64,000 bases of DNA from Capsicum annuum (lineage: Eukaryota > Streptophyta > Magnoliopsida > Solanales > Solanaceae): the NCBI RefSeq assembly GCF_002878395.1, contig NC_061115.1, positions 149,770,899 to 149,834,898 of the forward strand, written 5' to 3'. Shown here piece by piece: positions 24,163 through 36,456 of this stretch. The position numbers and the translations under genes are program-made. Numbering within the stretch: the first letter of the stretch is position 1; each line of letters opens with the position of its first letter. The notes beneath the pieces were generated by a model. That model was not told the DNA's origin and did no database searches. It saw only the letters and a program-made list of their open reading frames with translations.

Positions 24163-25095
24163 AAAAGATCCATGTCAAGTCAAATCCTACGAAACTAGCA
24201 AACACCATATGCAAAAGGCTTTAGGGGCTACCCCATACTTAGTTACTAGCATAGGTGTATTAGTTCAAAAGTAGGGTACTCAGACTTCCCCTTTTCACCC
24301 GTATTAATACATGTTCACATTACATATCCATGCATTTGACCATTTTATTACTCATGTTAACATTCGCATGACCACATCATTGGTGTCAATGTATCATGTT
24401 AAGAGGTTACGTGTTGCCTGCAATGCTTTACTCAGACTTCAATCAATGTTAATTAATGTGCACATCATAAGTTCACACAATTCCCACCACACCAAAGACA
24501 ATGTCTACTTTGGGTGCAAAACTTAGCAAGTTTTTCAATTTATGTACTTTTTCACAAAACCCCAAAGAATACCAAGCTTACTAGCAATGACTAAACACAC
24601 TTCCTACTCTCACCCATGAATGCTTCACGACATTAGAACAATATCACTCAATATTAATCATGAAATTATAACACCCAAACATTCTATCTTTAAGTGGTCA
24701 TACTTTTAATACAGTGATCAACCTTCCCATAAAAATTCATGCACTATTTGCATATACATTCCCAAAACACAATATAAAAAAAATACTTATTCCAAAATAA
24801 ATTGTAAAAATCATACCCAACTTGTAAAAATCAAATCCATTAAGTAAAATTCGAATCAAAAATTTTGGGTAACAAAGAAAAATAAGTAATAGACTTACCT
24901 TGCTCGTGATTTTGAAGAAGACAGAGGACTTAGAAGAAATTTTTGTTGTGTATACTACTATTTTGAGAGAATTTTGGAAGGTAGCATGCTAGGTTTGACT
25001 TAAATGGGAGAGAATTGGGGATTTTGGGTTTTAAAAAATGGGTGGGTCAGGTTTTAACCTAATATTTTTTTAATTAATTGTTGCTCAAAACCCAT
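24163..25095 (-). other. Athila-like non-coding region between integrase and the extra ORF
   Basis: No coding block. AT-rich, with many short homopolymer runs. Open frames such as 24311-24526 show no domain. Confidence 0.4.
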
Positions 25096-25345
25096 CTTTG
25101 TTCCACACCCTTATCATGGATTATAAAGAGTGTGGAACACTTATATCATGGATCGCCACTAGGATATGCCTCTGGGATTTTTAATCCCAGTATGCCACAC
25201 CCTTATCGTAGAGGATAGGGAGCGTGGCATGCTCCTATCGCAGATCACCACTAGAATGCAACTCTGGTATTTTTAATCCAAGTGCTCCATGCCTTTATCA
25301 TGGAGGATAGGGAGCATGGCATGCCCTTGACATGGAGGCACACTG
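25096..25345. repeat. Three tandem ~90-bp units, each with an inverted repeat
   Basis: Three degenerate copies of a unit around CCACACCCTTATCATGGAGG. Unit 1 has GTTCCACAC (25100-25108) pairing with GTGTGGAAC (25130-25138). Unit 2 has ATGCCAC (25192-25198) with GTGGCAT (25224-25230). Between them CTGGGAT (25172-25178) pairs with ATCCCAG (25184-25190) around a 5-nt loop. Unit 3 is weaker. A single related unit occurs in the 5' LTR near 38677-38710. Function unknown; RNA structure or regulatory array are possible. Confidence 0.75.
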
Positions 25346-25749
25346 GAATTCACCCTTGGGGTACTTTTTTTGTTCCCCCATTTTTTAGCATTCATTAATT
25401 TTCTTACCTCGATATTTTTTCATGCCACATTGTTTTACAAAAGAAATTTTAGCACACTTTAATCCCTCATCAGTATCACAACATTCCTGAATCCTGTAAT
25501 TTTACATCAAAAATAACAATAACATATTAATAATATGAGTGGCCTCCCATCAGGCATCGTAGTTTTGGTTGTGGCTCAACACTTCTTTCTGTATTTCTGA
25601 TTTTCTCATTTTTTCTTCTTTTTTTTCAAATAAAATACCTGGACGATTACATTACATTCATGGGTTGCCTCTCATGTAGTGCCTAATTTAAAATTGCGGA
25701 ATGACCCAGCTTATAATCACTTATTAAAGGGTTGCAATGACGCCCTCTA
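25346..25749. other. Non-coding stretch left of the Athila-like integrase
   Basis: AT-rich, no domain seen. Two related phrases (GGCCTCCCATCAGGCA near 25543 and TTGCCTCTCATGTAGTGCC near 25664) look like decayed repeats. Confidence 0.4.
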
Positions 25750-26840
25750 TCAATCCTCCTCTTCACCCCAACAGTGCTTAACTCTTTGCCCATTCACTAA
25801 GAACTTCGTACTTTTCTCTTTATCAACCATTCCAACGGCCCCATGAGCATTCATCGCCACTTGGAATGGCCCATACCATTTAGACTTAAGCTTACCAAGA
25901 AACAACTTCAATCCCAAACTAAACACCAACACCTTTGTCTGGGCTTAAATGAGTGGGGCACAATATGTTTGTCATGCCACTTTTTGGTCTTTTCCTTGTA
26001 GATCTTTGCATTCTCATAGGCATACAATCAAAATTCCTCCAACTTATGTAATTGTAATAGTCGCTTCTATTTTACAAACTCAACATCTAGATTCAATTTC
26101 TTTCTGTCCCAGTATGCTTGATGTTCTAACTCAACATGTTTTTCTAAATACCAATTTGTAGGGTAATGTAGCAATATGAGTCTTATACATTGTTCTGTAT
26201 GTGCATAGTACATCATTAAGCTTTGATGCCCAGTCTTTGCGCTGTGCATTCACCGTATTTTGTAAAATCTAATTTACCTCATGATTTGAAACCTCCACTT
26301 GGCCACTCATTAAGGGATGATAAGTTGTAGCCACCTTGTGTCTTACCCCATGCTTGGCCAATAAATTCCTGAACTAATTATTGATGAAATGTGTACCACC
26401 ATCACTAATAACTGTTCTTAAGATCCCCAGCTTTGTAAATATGTACTTTGTCAAAAACTTAACAACCACTTTTGCGTCATTGGTAAGGAGTGTTGCGGCT
26501 TTCACTTACTTAGAAACATAATCTAATGTAACTAGAATGTACGTGTTTCCATTTAAAGGAGAAAATGAGCCTATGAAGTCTACTCCACATATATCAAATA
26601 TCTCCACCTCTACAATTTTATTCAGAGACATTTTATGACTTTTCGGAATAGAACCCATGTGTTGTGACTGAACACACTCTCTTTAGCAAATCTCACCGCA
26701 TCTTTAAATAAGGTAGGCTAGAAGAAACTGAATAGTCGTACCTTATGAGTTATGCACTCACCACCATGATGGCCTCCATATGAAGATGAATGATACGTCT
26801 AATACCTGCTTCACTTTATACTCTGGTACATCTTCCGATT
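25750..26840 (-). pseudogene. Athila-like integrase
   Basis: Read right to left: zinc-binding histidines in YHSSSYGGHHGG near 26760-26800, then the core with D in GVDFIGSF near 26575, D in ISDGGTHF near 26395, E in GQVEVSN near 26300, then a C-terminal block (KLFLGKLKSKWYGPF, 25750-25932). All three acidic residues appear retained. Stops are present, including one where a Trp-containing block follows VSK. The sequence matches the Athila lineage, distinct from the Tekay/Del integrases elsewhere in the window. Confidence 0.82.
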
Positions 26841-27149
26841 ACTCGGTTAGACCCCTATATAAACAAATATGGCTCATCCCATGTGTAAAATTAGGACTCA
26901 TGGTACAACGTCTTTCTTTGTGTCTTGTTGTTGTATATGGGTACACCCCAATCAAAACTAGGTTTACAATGTATGAATATCATGGTATTACACTCAATGT
27001 CATATGTTTCTCATCGGGAAATCCACTTGAATATTGCCATCTTCTACTACATAAGACCAACTCTCCAACCTAGAGAGATGATTCGCTACTTGATTTTTTG
27101 GCCTCTTTTGTTCTTTCACCTTTAAATTGAATTCCTGCAACAACAATAT

Positions 27150-28330
27150 CCACCAAATTAGATGGTGTTTATCATCTTAATGAAATAGTATCAAATGGCT
27201 GGAATATCTATGTACACTATCACTTTGGTACCCACTAAGTAAGACCTGAAGTTATCAAATGCATATACCAGAGCAAACATTTTTTTCCCATTATAGTGTA
27301 ATTAGTGTGAGTTATATCTAGAGACTTGCTTGCATAATAAATTGAATGAAAGACCTTCTCTTTTCTCTACCCCAGCATAGCTCCCATAGCTACATCACCC
27401 ACATCATATATTAGTTCAAAAGGTAAATCCTAGTCTAGAGCAATCAATATAAGAGTCTTTGTCAATTTATTTTTCAAGTCCTTGAATACTCTCATACAAT
27501 CAAACCCAAACTCTAAGTTTACCTCTTTTTCAAGCATCTTACACATCGATCTTGCTATCTTTGATAAATATTTTATGAACCTCTTATAAAATCCAGCATG
27601 CTCGAGAAAACTGTATAATTCTTTGACTGATGCTAGGGGTGGAAAATTCTCTATAACCTCTACCTTGGATCATTCTACCTCTATTTTTGCAACACTTTAT
27701 GGCCAAGGACTATTCCTTTCTTGACTAAAAAGTGACATTTTTTCTAGTTCAGCACCAGATTTGTTTTTTCATATCTCGCTAAGACCTTTTCTAGATTTTG
27801 CAAACACATTTCAATGGAATTACCAAAAGCAAATAAATCATCCGTAAATACCTCCGCGAAGTCCCCCAGCATGTCATAAAATTTGGCCATCGAACATCTT
27901 TGAATGTAGCTACTGTATTCCACAATCTAAAGGTCATTTTTCTGAAAGCATATGTCCCATAAGGACAGGTGAATGTCATCTTCTCTTGATCCTCTAGATC
28001 TATGGCTTTCTAATTTTATCCAAATTACTTATCTGGGAAGTAATAATACTCTCATCCATCAATTCTATCTAGAATTTGATCAATAAAAGGAATTGGTTAA
28101 TAATCTTTGTAGGTAGCATCATTAAGCATTCTATAATCCATACAAATTCTCCACCTGATTACTATGCAAGTCGATATTGTCTTCTCATTAGTCATGACTG
28201 TCATAGTCCTCTCTTCAAAACACACTGAATGGGACTAACCCATTTTCTATTGGAGATAGGATACACTATGCTTGTATTAAGCCACTTGATCATTTTTTTA
28301 TTCTACTTCCTCGATGCTACATACTAGGTT
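27150..28330 (-). pseudogene. Athila-like reverse transcriptase and RNase H
   Basis: The block TFTCPYGTYAFRKMTF (27791-27979) is the RT region before the catalytic loop. After a frameshift the loop reads F-T-D-D-L-F-A-F-G near 27835-27848, so both aspartates (27838-27843) persist. Further left the RNase H and connection region are recognisable only in pieces. Multiple stops and frameshifts make this a pseudogene. Confidence 0.78.
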
Positions 28331-28397
28331 TATGACCTTCTTCCATAAATATCTTGTGCATGTAATAGGTAGGGTTTATCCCATGTATGTCTGATAT

Positions 28398-29127
28398 CTA
28401 CCACCCAATAGCTTTCTTCCTCCTTTTTACTATTACTAAAGCCTCTTCAACTTGTAGAACAGATAATCCTATAGAGAGAATCACACGTAAAGTATCATCA
28501 TCCCCAAGAAAATCATATTTAAGAAGTGAGGGTTGAGCTTTTAGCTCCAATTTTAGCGCTTCCTCAATATATGACTTGCGAGAAGCTCTAAGAGGCCTGT
28601 TCAAGGGCTCAAATGCATCCTTATGGATTAAAACACTTGCAATATTCAAAATTTGAACCATCTTAGTTGCTTTCACATCACCAAATATATCATATCCCAC
28701 TAAAGATCTCTCCAAGGTATCCTTAGAAGTAATAAGTGGTAGCTCCAACTCAAGTTATGTACTTGTGATGGTAGATAGTTCTTCAGTAATAGCTGGAAAC
28801 TTCATTGCTTTATACACATCAAACACCTTATGAGCTCGCATAGTTTTATGCCCGACAACAACATTTATCAATATGTGTCTAATATCCAAAAAGAGGTATC
28901 CCAAAATAAATAAAAATTCTGAATCTGCATCAAAATCTAATAATGAAGTTCACTAGAAATACGAGTGAACCTACTTTCACTAATGCATCCTTCACTATTC
29001 CATCAGGTCTGGTACGTGAGCAGTCAACCAATTGTAATACCACTATGGTAGGCCTTAGATTACCTAACCCTATCTTCTTTAACAAAGAGGTGGGCATGAT
29101 ATTTATACTTGCACTAAGATCACACAA
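28398..29127 (-). pseudogene. Athila-like protease and protease/RT linker
   Basis: 28930-29127 holds CDLSASINIMPTSLLKKIGLG, where the aspartic protease triad D-L-G-A-S of this lineage reads D-L-S-A-S, so the active-site Gly is lost. 28398-28748 (116 residues, ending RRKKAIGW) contains LELKAQPSLLKYDFLGDD, the conserved Athila linker ahead of RT. The 116-residue frame is among the longest open stretches in the window but is flanked by stops. Confidence 0.8.
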
Positions 29128-29299
29128 GCCTCGAGCACTAACTAATTGCCCAATTATAAGTTAAATAGTAAAGCTTCCTGGATTCTTAAGCTTAGTAGGT
29201 AGTCTAATCTGATCCTCGAGGTTCACTCTTCAGTAAGTGCAACAGTGGAATATTCTATAAATCAGTTCTTATTTGTAATAATGTCTTTGATTTACTTGG

Positions 29300-29930
29300 A
29301 ATATTTAGGGTCTCCTTGCAAAACATCAATAAGAGGAAGGTTAATATGAACCTATTTCAATAAGTCAATACACTTTTGGTAGCATGCTTCATCTTTTTAT
29401 TTTTTTAGCCTCTATGGGATGTTTGAGGTAGATTTACACTTGCTAAATTATTCTCACTACTTTCAACTTTTTCATCCTCGTGTTTCTCCTCATCCCTAGC
29501 CTAAACTTTGTGAGTCACCTTTTTGGTCTATGTATTCTCCCATTCCAAACCCCTAAAAGTAGACACCACATTCACTTGCTTAGGATTTGGATCTATGCCA
29601 CTGGATAGACCTCTCTAAGTCCTAGTGTTATATATCCCAGCAAGCTGACCCAATTAAACCTTTAAGGTTTTATTATCCAATTACTAATTCTCTATGCATG
29701 ATGCCATTTATGCTTTATTTTTCATGATTTATTTTAGTATTTCCTTAGTATTTCTTGATTGATAGTTAGCCTGACTGCCCTGAGCCTATTGCAGAAGATT
29801 CTAATTTCCTTGTCCTCAATACTTATTTGGATTCTTTCCTTGGTTTCCACCCAATAAGAAGTTAGGGTGATTCTGCTAATTTGAATTAACGTATTCTCAA
29901 AATTCATATTACCTTGGCATTGTGAATTAC
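29300..29930 (-). pseudogene. Athila-like gag, distal fragment
   Basis: Minus-strand frames contain Gln/Asn-rich stretches (for example around 29740-29880) typical of the region after the Athila Gag zinc knuckle. The fragment ends at 29930 where element 2 is inserted; the proximal part resumes at 36457. Confidence 0.55.
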
Positions 29931-31875
29931 TATAAACCCCAAATTTTCAACCTTTAAATACCGCAAAAGATAGGTCACTAAGTTGGCATTCCAATGCTCC
30001 AACTCTCACCTCGATCTGATATCGTGGCAAGAAGTTATGCAATTTTCCCATTAAGTATCAGTCAGCTACCAGTGGTTGTGACTCATGTGATGACCCATAA
30101 TCAGACGTTACGAGTCATTATGAGTAGTCATAGTCAAAATAGAAAGAATCTTCAGTTTCATTCCAGTGACCACGACTTCACTCCATGATTCGTAATCAGA
30201 CATTATGAGTTGTTAGAAAGGACTTGTAGTCATAGAAGCATTCAACCAATAATCTATTACAGCGTTATGATTCTAGCATAAGACTCGTAGTTAAACATTA
30301 TGAGTCATTGTGTACATCCATAGCCTGACCAGTAAAGGATCCAAGAATTAAGCCTCAGATTATGACTCTACCTAACAACTTGTAGTTAGTCATAACGAGT
30401 TGTAAGGTGAATCATAATGATTGGGAACTGAATTTCTACACCTTTTTAATAAGAGTGTTTTTGTATTTTTTCTTTTTTAAACCCTAAACCCACATCGTTT
30501 GGATACCCCAACATTAGTAATTGGTGAATTAAAACTACCCTAATACCTCATAATTTCAAAAAATCACTTTTCTTAGCAAAATAAAGTGATTCCCTTCTTC
30601 CTCAAGAGCAAACTAGGGTTTCCCAAAAACAAAATCAACTTTAAAGATTTTACCAAGGCATCTATTCTCAGGTATATGGGATATTCATCAATGGGCCTCT
30701 TTCCATCCATTGAGTCCCAAGAAATTCCCAAAATTTACAAATACAAACCCTTTATCCCTTTTAATAGAGTTCAAAGTTAAATATGAATTTATCATCTCTT
30801 TCTCTTAGTTGTTTGATTATGTACCATGAAAATATGTTCCCTCATGAGAATTATGTTTCCATATATTTGATAATATTCATTGTCTATATCAAAATCAATT
30901 ATTGATATGTTGAGTATTAATTATGATTTTCCATGCTATGGTTAGTATTACCACTTTTACAATCAGTTGCATTAGTCTATGCCGGTGGATTATGAACACT
31001 CGATACAAAGATTTTAAACATGCATCAATTTACATATTCATTATTCCTTTAGTTATGTATGTAGTATTAATTTAAGAATACCATGAATTAAGCATATCAT
31101 TATTCAATTTATGTTTTAGTTAAATGTTTAAGTTAAACTTCAGAGTCATTTAGTTGGGAGTAACACTTAGCACCGAGTGAATGGAGGGATGACGGCTCCC
31201 TCGTCAGTTAGGCAGAGTCATTGGTAGTAGTCCCTAAGCCAAAACTACATTGCCAATACAAGTTATGAGGGTCCACCCATCAGTTTAGGCGTGATAACCT
31301 CTTCGGTGTTACTCATCAATTTAGGCTTGACACCCTTGTCCTTTGAGACATTAGATTAGTGGATCCACGCTAGCCAGTGTTGATACCCTTGGCAAGGTGT
31401 CAATACCCTTCCAACTAGGGTTCAAGTAGGACCTTGATTAGCTTATATTAGGGTATGTTAGTTGTAGTTAGCTACAATAGTTCTTAGTCTAGTTATTCAA
31501 ATTATGTCGAATTCAGGATTGCATGACTAAGTGTTTAATATCTTAGTCATCCAATTATTCAAATTATATCAATACATGTTTATACATGGTCTTGCATTCA
31601 ATGTTTTTTCATGTTCATGCATTCATGCTTAGTATATATATATACCGGCTAGCTTCTATCTCAGGTACAAGTACATTCAAAGTACTAATTGCATACTCTC
31701 TTTTGTGATAAGTTCTCTTATAATATAGGTTCAGACGCTCAGTTCCCAAATTGCACGTAGTCCATTCCTATGACACTCAATTGCAGCATTAGTAAATCCT
31801 TATCAGTCGAGGACCCGTTATGTTAATTATTCATCCTAGTATTTTATTTCCTGCTATTTTGGTTAGTTGAGAGGT
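29931..31875 (+). repeat. Element 2, 5' LTR (3' part deleted)
   Basis: Starts TATAAACCCCAAATTTTCAA (first bases changed from TG) and matches 35984-36456. U3-like part at 30060-30420 is an array of TTATGAGTCAT/ACGAGTTGTA-type motifs. An SD-like splice donor context AGGTATATGG follows near 30670. The LTR end, PBS and most of gag are missing. Frames 29994-30188 and 30586-30780 lie inside the LTR. Confidence 0.75.
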
Positions 31876-32340
31876 AGAACTAGTAGGTTTAACTTCTCTC
31901 AGCAGAGGTCAAAAAGTGGAAGTCGTCCTCAATTCTGCCAGAAATCCTTAGCTCTAACCTAATTTTCTACTAGTGCTCCAATACCTAAGTCAGATAGGAT
32001 AATTAGGATAGAGCCTCAGGCTCCAAATCTCAAGGTAGTACGAATAGTAGTTGCACCAACCCAGTTTACAAGAGATGTGGTAAGAACCATAAAAGTGAGT
32101 GCTTGGAAAGCAGAGATATATGTATTAGGTATGGAAAGTCAGGCCATCGAATAAGGTAATTTCCTGTAGCTGCCCAATAAGGAAGAAATGATCTTTAGCA
32201 ATGCCCAGCTAACTCTTTAGCAGTCCTAGTAAGATGCCCGGCTTATAAGGGTGCCACTTCCAATGCCACCAGTAGACAGCGTGTGAATCGAATTTATGCC
32301 CTTTAGACTCAACAGGATCAAGGAGGCTCTCCAAATGTGG
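31876..32340 (+). pseudogene. Element 2 gag, C-terminal remnant
   Basis: Contains two zinc-knuckle-like stretches: YKRCGKNHKSEC (first Cys changed to Tyr) and CIRYGKSGHRIR-stop (second Cys changed to Tyr) at about 32065-32160. These would bind the RNA genome in Gag. The capsid part is absent through the upstream deletion. Confidence 0.75.
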
Positions 32341-32800
32341 TTACAGGTACATTACAAGTCTTTTACCTTTATGTGTATGCATTATTAAATCTTAGAGCCA
32401 CACTTTACTTCGTGACTCCTATATAGCCATAGAATTTGGTCAACCCAGAAATTCTTGCAGAATCTTTCTTAGTGTCCACTCTCAAATGTAGTTGAATCAT
32501 TTGAGATGGTTGTACAGAATTGCCCAGTCACAGTGTCCCAAAAAGTTACCTCCATCAATCTTATAGAATTAGAGATGACCGATTTTGATGTCATTATAGG
32601 CATGGATTGGATCTACTCTTGTTATGCATCAGTTGACTGTAGAAAAAGAATAGTCCATCTCTAGTTTCCTAATGATCCAGTCTTAGAATAAAGGGGTAGT
32701 ACCTCCGCGCCTATAGGCCTATTCATCTCCGACCTTAAGGTAAGTAAAATGATATCCAAGGGTTGCATCTATCATCTTGTCTGAGTAAAGGACTCAAAGT
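32341..32800 (+). pseudogene. Element 2 aspartic protease
   Basis: The active-site block near 32380-32410 reads ALLNLRATLYFVTP: the catalytic Asp is Asn and the Gly is Arg. The second conserved block DFDVIIGMDWIYSCY lies at about 32585-32625. Inactive by loss of the catalytic residue. Confidence 0.8.
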
Positions 32801-32809
32801 ATGAGATTC

Positions 32810-34150
32810 CAAGTCTTGAATTTGTTCTAGTAGTTAAGAGTATTTTGAAGTATTTCCTGAAGATCTACTCGGATTTCCTCTCTAGAGGGAAATTTACTTC
32901 AAAATAGATCTCTATCCAGACACCTAGCCTATTTCAATTCTACCTTACAGAATGGCTCTTGTCAAACTTAAGGAATTGAAAGAACAATTAAAAGATCTCT
33001 TAAATAAGGGATTTATCAAGCCTAGTGTTTCCTGGTGGGGTTCCCCAGTTCTCTTCATGTGCAAAAAAGATGGCTCTCTTAGAATGTGCACTAACAACCA
33101 TCAGTTGAACAAAGTCATAATCAAGAATAAGCATCCTCTCCTCAGGATTGATGAGTTATTTGACCAACTTTAGGGTGTCAATTATTTCTCTAATATAGAT
33201 CTCAGATATGTCTATCATCCATTTAGAGTCAAAGAAAGTGACATTCTGAAGCCAACCTTCAAAACTTAATATGGTCACTTCAAATTTATAGTTATGTCTT
33301 TTGGAATAATTAATTCCCTTCAGCTTTTATGAACTTTATAAACAAAGTGTTCAAGAAGTACCTGTACATGTTCATCATAATCTTCATAGATAGCATCCTC
33401 GTCTATTCTCGTTATGAAGGTGAACATGCAGACCATTTGAGAATCATTTTGCAGACCCTTAAGGATAACCAATTATTCACTAAGTTTAGGAAGTGTAAGT
33501 TCTTATTAAAGTCAGTATCTTTCCTTAGCCACATTATTTCTGGTAATGGAATTTGAGTTGATCCTCAAAAGACTGAGGCAGTACGAAACTGGCCTAGACC
33601 TATCTCTCTATCAGATATCAGTTACTACAGCTGGTTTTTTTAGGGATTTCCATCTATTTCTTCTCCCATGTCTAGATTAACTTCGAATAAAGTCAAATTT
33701 TTTATGGTCCAATTCTTATGAGAAGAGTTTTTAGGAGCTAAATACTTGACTCACTTCTATTTTAGTATTGACCCCACCACAGGGTTTAGATGGATTCATA
33801 GTTTACTATAATATTTCTATAGTTGGTCTTGGTTGTGTTCTGATGCAGTGGGGTAAGGTTATTGCATATGTCTCTGCTCAAACATTATGAGAAGAACTAA
33901 CCCACTCACGATCTTGAGTTGGCAGCAGTTATTTTTGCCTTAAAGATTTAGAGACATTAGCTTTATGGGGTTCATTTTGTTTAAGATTTAGAGGCATTAC
34001 CTTTATGGGGTTCATTTTGACATATTTACTGATCACAAAAGTTTATAGTATGTATTCACGTAGCAAGATCTAAATCTTCATCAAAGAAGGTAGCTAGAAT
34101 TACTAAAAGACTATGATATGAGTGTGTTGTATCTCCTGGGTAAGGTAAAT
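32810..34150 (+). pseudogene. Element 2 reverse transcriptase and RNase H
   Basis: RT N-terminal part at 32952-33173 ([23 protein letters not shown]). The catalytic loop at 33383-33394 reads F-I-D-S, so the second Asp is lost. The RNase H start near 33804-33815 reads Y-Y-N-I-S, with Asn (33810-33812) in the place of the first catalytic Asp. A 40-bp tandem duplication at 33943-34022 shifts the frame. The region from 33329-33556 is the longest readable part. Confidence 0.85.
33943..34020. repeat. 40-bp tandem duplication inside RNase H
   Basis: AAGATTTAGAGACATTAGCT... is followed by AAGATTTAGAGGCATTACCT..., both running into TTATGGGGTTCATTTTG. Period 40, with two or three differences. It breaks the RNase H frame. 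Confidence 0.85.
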
Positions 34151-34489
34151 ATTATGGACGATGTCCTTAGTATATTATCTATGGGGCATATTGGTCATGT
34201 GGAGGATAGTAAGAAGGATTTAATCTGTGAGGTTCATCAGCTTGCTAGATTGGCTGTTTAGTTGGTTGATTTGGCCGAAGCTAGTGTATAGGTTCAGAAT
34301 AGTTTAGAATCTTATTTGGTTTTTGAGGTAAAATAAAAGCAATATAGAGGTCCTATTTTTGTTTGGTTGAAAGAGGCAGTTTAGAATTAAAAGGTTGAGG
34401 TTTCTCCCTAAAGAGAGATAGTGTACTTCTTTGTCATGACAAATTATATATTCTAAATATGGATGGGTTGAGGTAGCGAATGATAGCAG

Positions 34490-35290
34490 AGGCTCATGGT
34501 TCATGATCTTTCATTCACCTAGGATCCACTAAGGTGTACCGCAATTTATGGAAAGTCTATTGGTGGAATGGTATGAAGAAGGATATTGTGGAGTTTGTGG
34601 CTAAGTGTTTAAATTGTCAGCAGGTAAAGGTTGAGCTTCAGAGGTCTAGTAGTACACTTTAGGAATTCAACATCCCTACTTAGAAGTAAGAAGTGATGAT
34701 TATGGACTTTGTTATAGAGTTACCTCATGCGTGTAGTCAACATGATTCTGTTTAGGTCATTATGGATAAAATGACCAAGTATGCTCATTTCTTGCCAGTT
34801 AACGCTTTGAACTCAATCGAAGATTATGCTAAGATTTATCTTAGGGAGTTTGTAAAGTTACATGGAGTCACCATCATTTTAGATAGAGTTACTTAGTTTA
34901 CCTCTTATTTTTGGAAGGGTTTTCAGAAAGGTCTTAGTACACAAGTTCATCTCATACAGTTTTTCACCCCAGATTGATGGTTAGGCAGAGAGGACCATTT
35001 AGACCTGACTGGACATATTGAGGCCTTGCGTTATCAATTTCTAGGGTAGTTGGGATGATCACTTACCTTTGGTTGAGTTTGCTTACACTAATAGCTATCA
35101 CTCTAGTACTCAGATGGATTAGTTTGAAGCTATTTATAGTAGGAGGTTTAGGTATATTATTGGTTGGTTTGAGGTTAGTGAAGCTACTTTCATAGGGCCA
35201 CACTAAATATATGAGGTGATGGAAAAAGTTTAGTTGATACGAGAAAGGTTGAAGTCGCCCAAAGCCATCAGAAATCTTATGCAAATGTAA
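34490..35290 (+). pseudogene. Element 2 integrase
   Basis: Zinc-binding part at about 34500-34630, core from about 34690. The three acidic residues are readable: D at 34705-34707 (in MDFVIELP), D at 34882-34884 (in ILDRV), E at 34988-34990 (in AERT). Many in-frame stops, mostly TAG in place of CAG or TGG. Frames on the opposite strand (35063-35284) are chance. Confidence 0.8.
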
Positions 35291-35720
35291 GAAGAAGAGA
35301 GCTAGAGTTTGATATTGGTGACTTAGTATACTTAAAAATTTTGTCCATGAAAGGAGTGAAGAGATTGGGTAATAAAGGGATACTCATCCCCTGCTATGTT
35401 GGTCCATATAGGGTTTTGAGCCATTTTTGAGAAGTTAGCCTATGAGTTAGAGTTGCCTGCAGAGTTAGCATCAGTGCACCCAGTATTCCATGTTTCTTTG
35501 ATAAAGAAATGCATTAGTGATCCAGTTTCAGTCGTCCCTTTAGAGATTATGGGCATCGAAGATATCCTCTCCTATGAAGAAGTCCCAGTTGAGATCCTTG
35601 ATCGTCAGATTCATAGGTTGAGAAATAAAAAGGTTGCTTTAGTGAAAGTTCTGTAGAGACATCAGTCAGTTGAAGGAGCTAGTTGGGAAGCAGAAGATGA
35701 TATGCGAGCCAAGTAACCGC
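35290..35720 (+). pseudogene. Element 2 integrase C-terminus and chromodomain-like tail
   Basis: 35453-35656 reads ASVHPVFHVSLIKKCI, then SYEEVPVEILDRQIHRLRNK and VALVKVL. This is the C-terminal domain that ends in the chromodomain-like block of Tekay/Del integrases. The following WRN-type block is interrupted by a stop (CTG TAG AGA CAT). Confidence 0.82.
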
Positions 35721-35952
35721 ACCTTTTCTCTTCGAATCCAAATTAAACTTGAGGTAATGGTTTCCTTAATTAATTAATTCTATCATTTTTTGTCTCAACT
35801 ATCTAGCCATCCTCATGTCATAGAAGGCATTCATGAGTTCAGTTCAGTCCATGCATCATGTTTCAAATTCAGATAGTTAGTCATGATTCATCTCATAAGT
35901 GTTCAGTTAGTGATTTTAATTTTTCCTAGTACCCCAGCTCAGACAGTTTCTT

Positions 35953-35983
35953 TCAGGGACGAATGATCCCAACGGGAATATAT
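35953..35983 (+). other. Element 2 polypurine tract and pre-PPT block
   Basis: CAGGGACGAATGATCC is followed by CAACGGGAATATAT just before the 3' LTR. The purine run is damaged (C within AACGGG), the block upstream is well kept. Confidence 0.75.
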
Positions 35984-36456
35984 TTTAATACCTAAAATTT
36001 TCAAACTCTAAACCTTTCAAAAGATAGGCCACTAAGTTAGCTTTCCAATGCTACAAGTCTCACCTTGATCTGATAGCGTGGCAAGAAGTTATGCAATTTT
36101 CCATTTAAGTCTCAGTCAGCTGCCAGTGGATACGACTCACGTGATGACCCCTAATCAGACATTATGAGAAGTTGTAGTCATAACATAAAGAACCTTCAAT
36201 TTTAGCTTAGTTATCATGACTCCACTTCATGATTCATAAGCAAACTAGGGTTTCCCAAGAACAAGAACAACTTCAAGGATATCACCAAGGCGTCTATTCT
36301 TAGGTATGTGGTATATTCATAAATGGTCCTCTTTCACCCATTGAGTCCCAAGATATTCCCAAAATTTACAAATACAAACCCTTTTCCCTTTATATAGAGT
36401 TTCAAGTTAAATATAAATTTTACCATCTCTTTCTCTTAGTTATTTAAATTATGTAC
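35984..36456 (+). repeat. Element 2, truncated 3' LTR
   Basis: Begins TTTAATACCTAAAATTTTC and matches 29931-30820 with an internal deletion of about 400 bp (the equivalent of 30190-30610). It stops at 36456; Athila-like gag sequence resumes directly. Confidence 0.78.

Larger units (their letters stand above)
29931..36456 (+). mobile_element. Element 2: Tekay/Del-like chromovirus nested in the Athila-like gag
   Basis: Plus-strand element of 6.5 kb. It has a 5' LTR, gag tail, protease, RT, RNase H, integrase, chromodomain-like tail, PPT and a truncated 3' LTR. No primer-binding site is present, because a deletion joins the LTR interior to the end of gag near 31875. The 3' LTR is cut at 36456, so no target duplication survives. 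It lies between two parts of one Athila-like gag and in opposite orientation to it, which shows it is younger than that element. Confidence 0.85.

Noticed and set aside
35063..35284. Minus-strand 73-codon frame
   Set aside because: Antisense to the element 2 integrase remnant.
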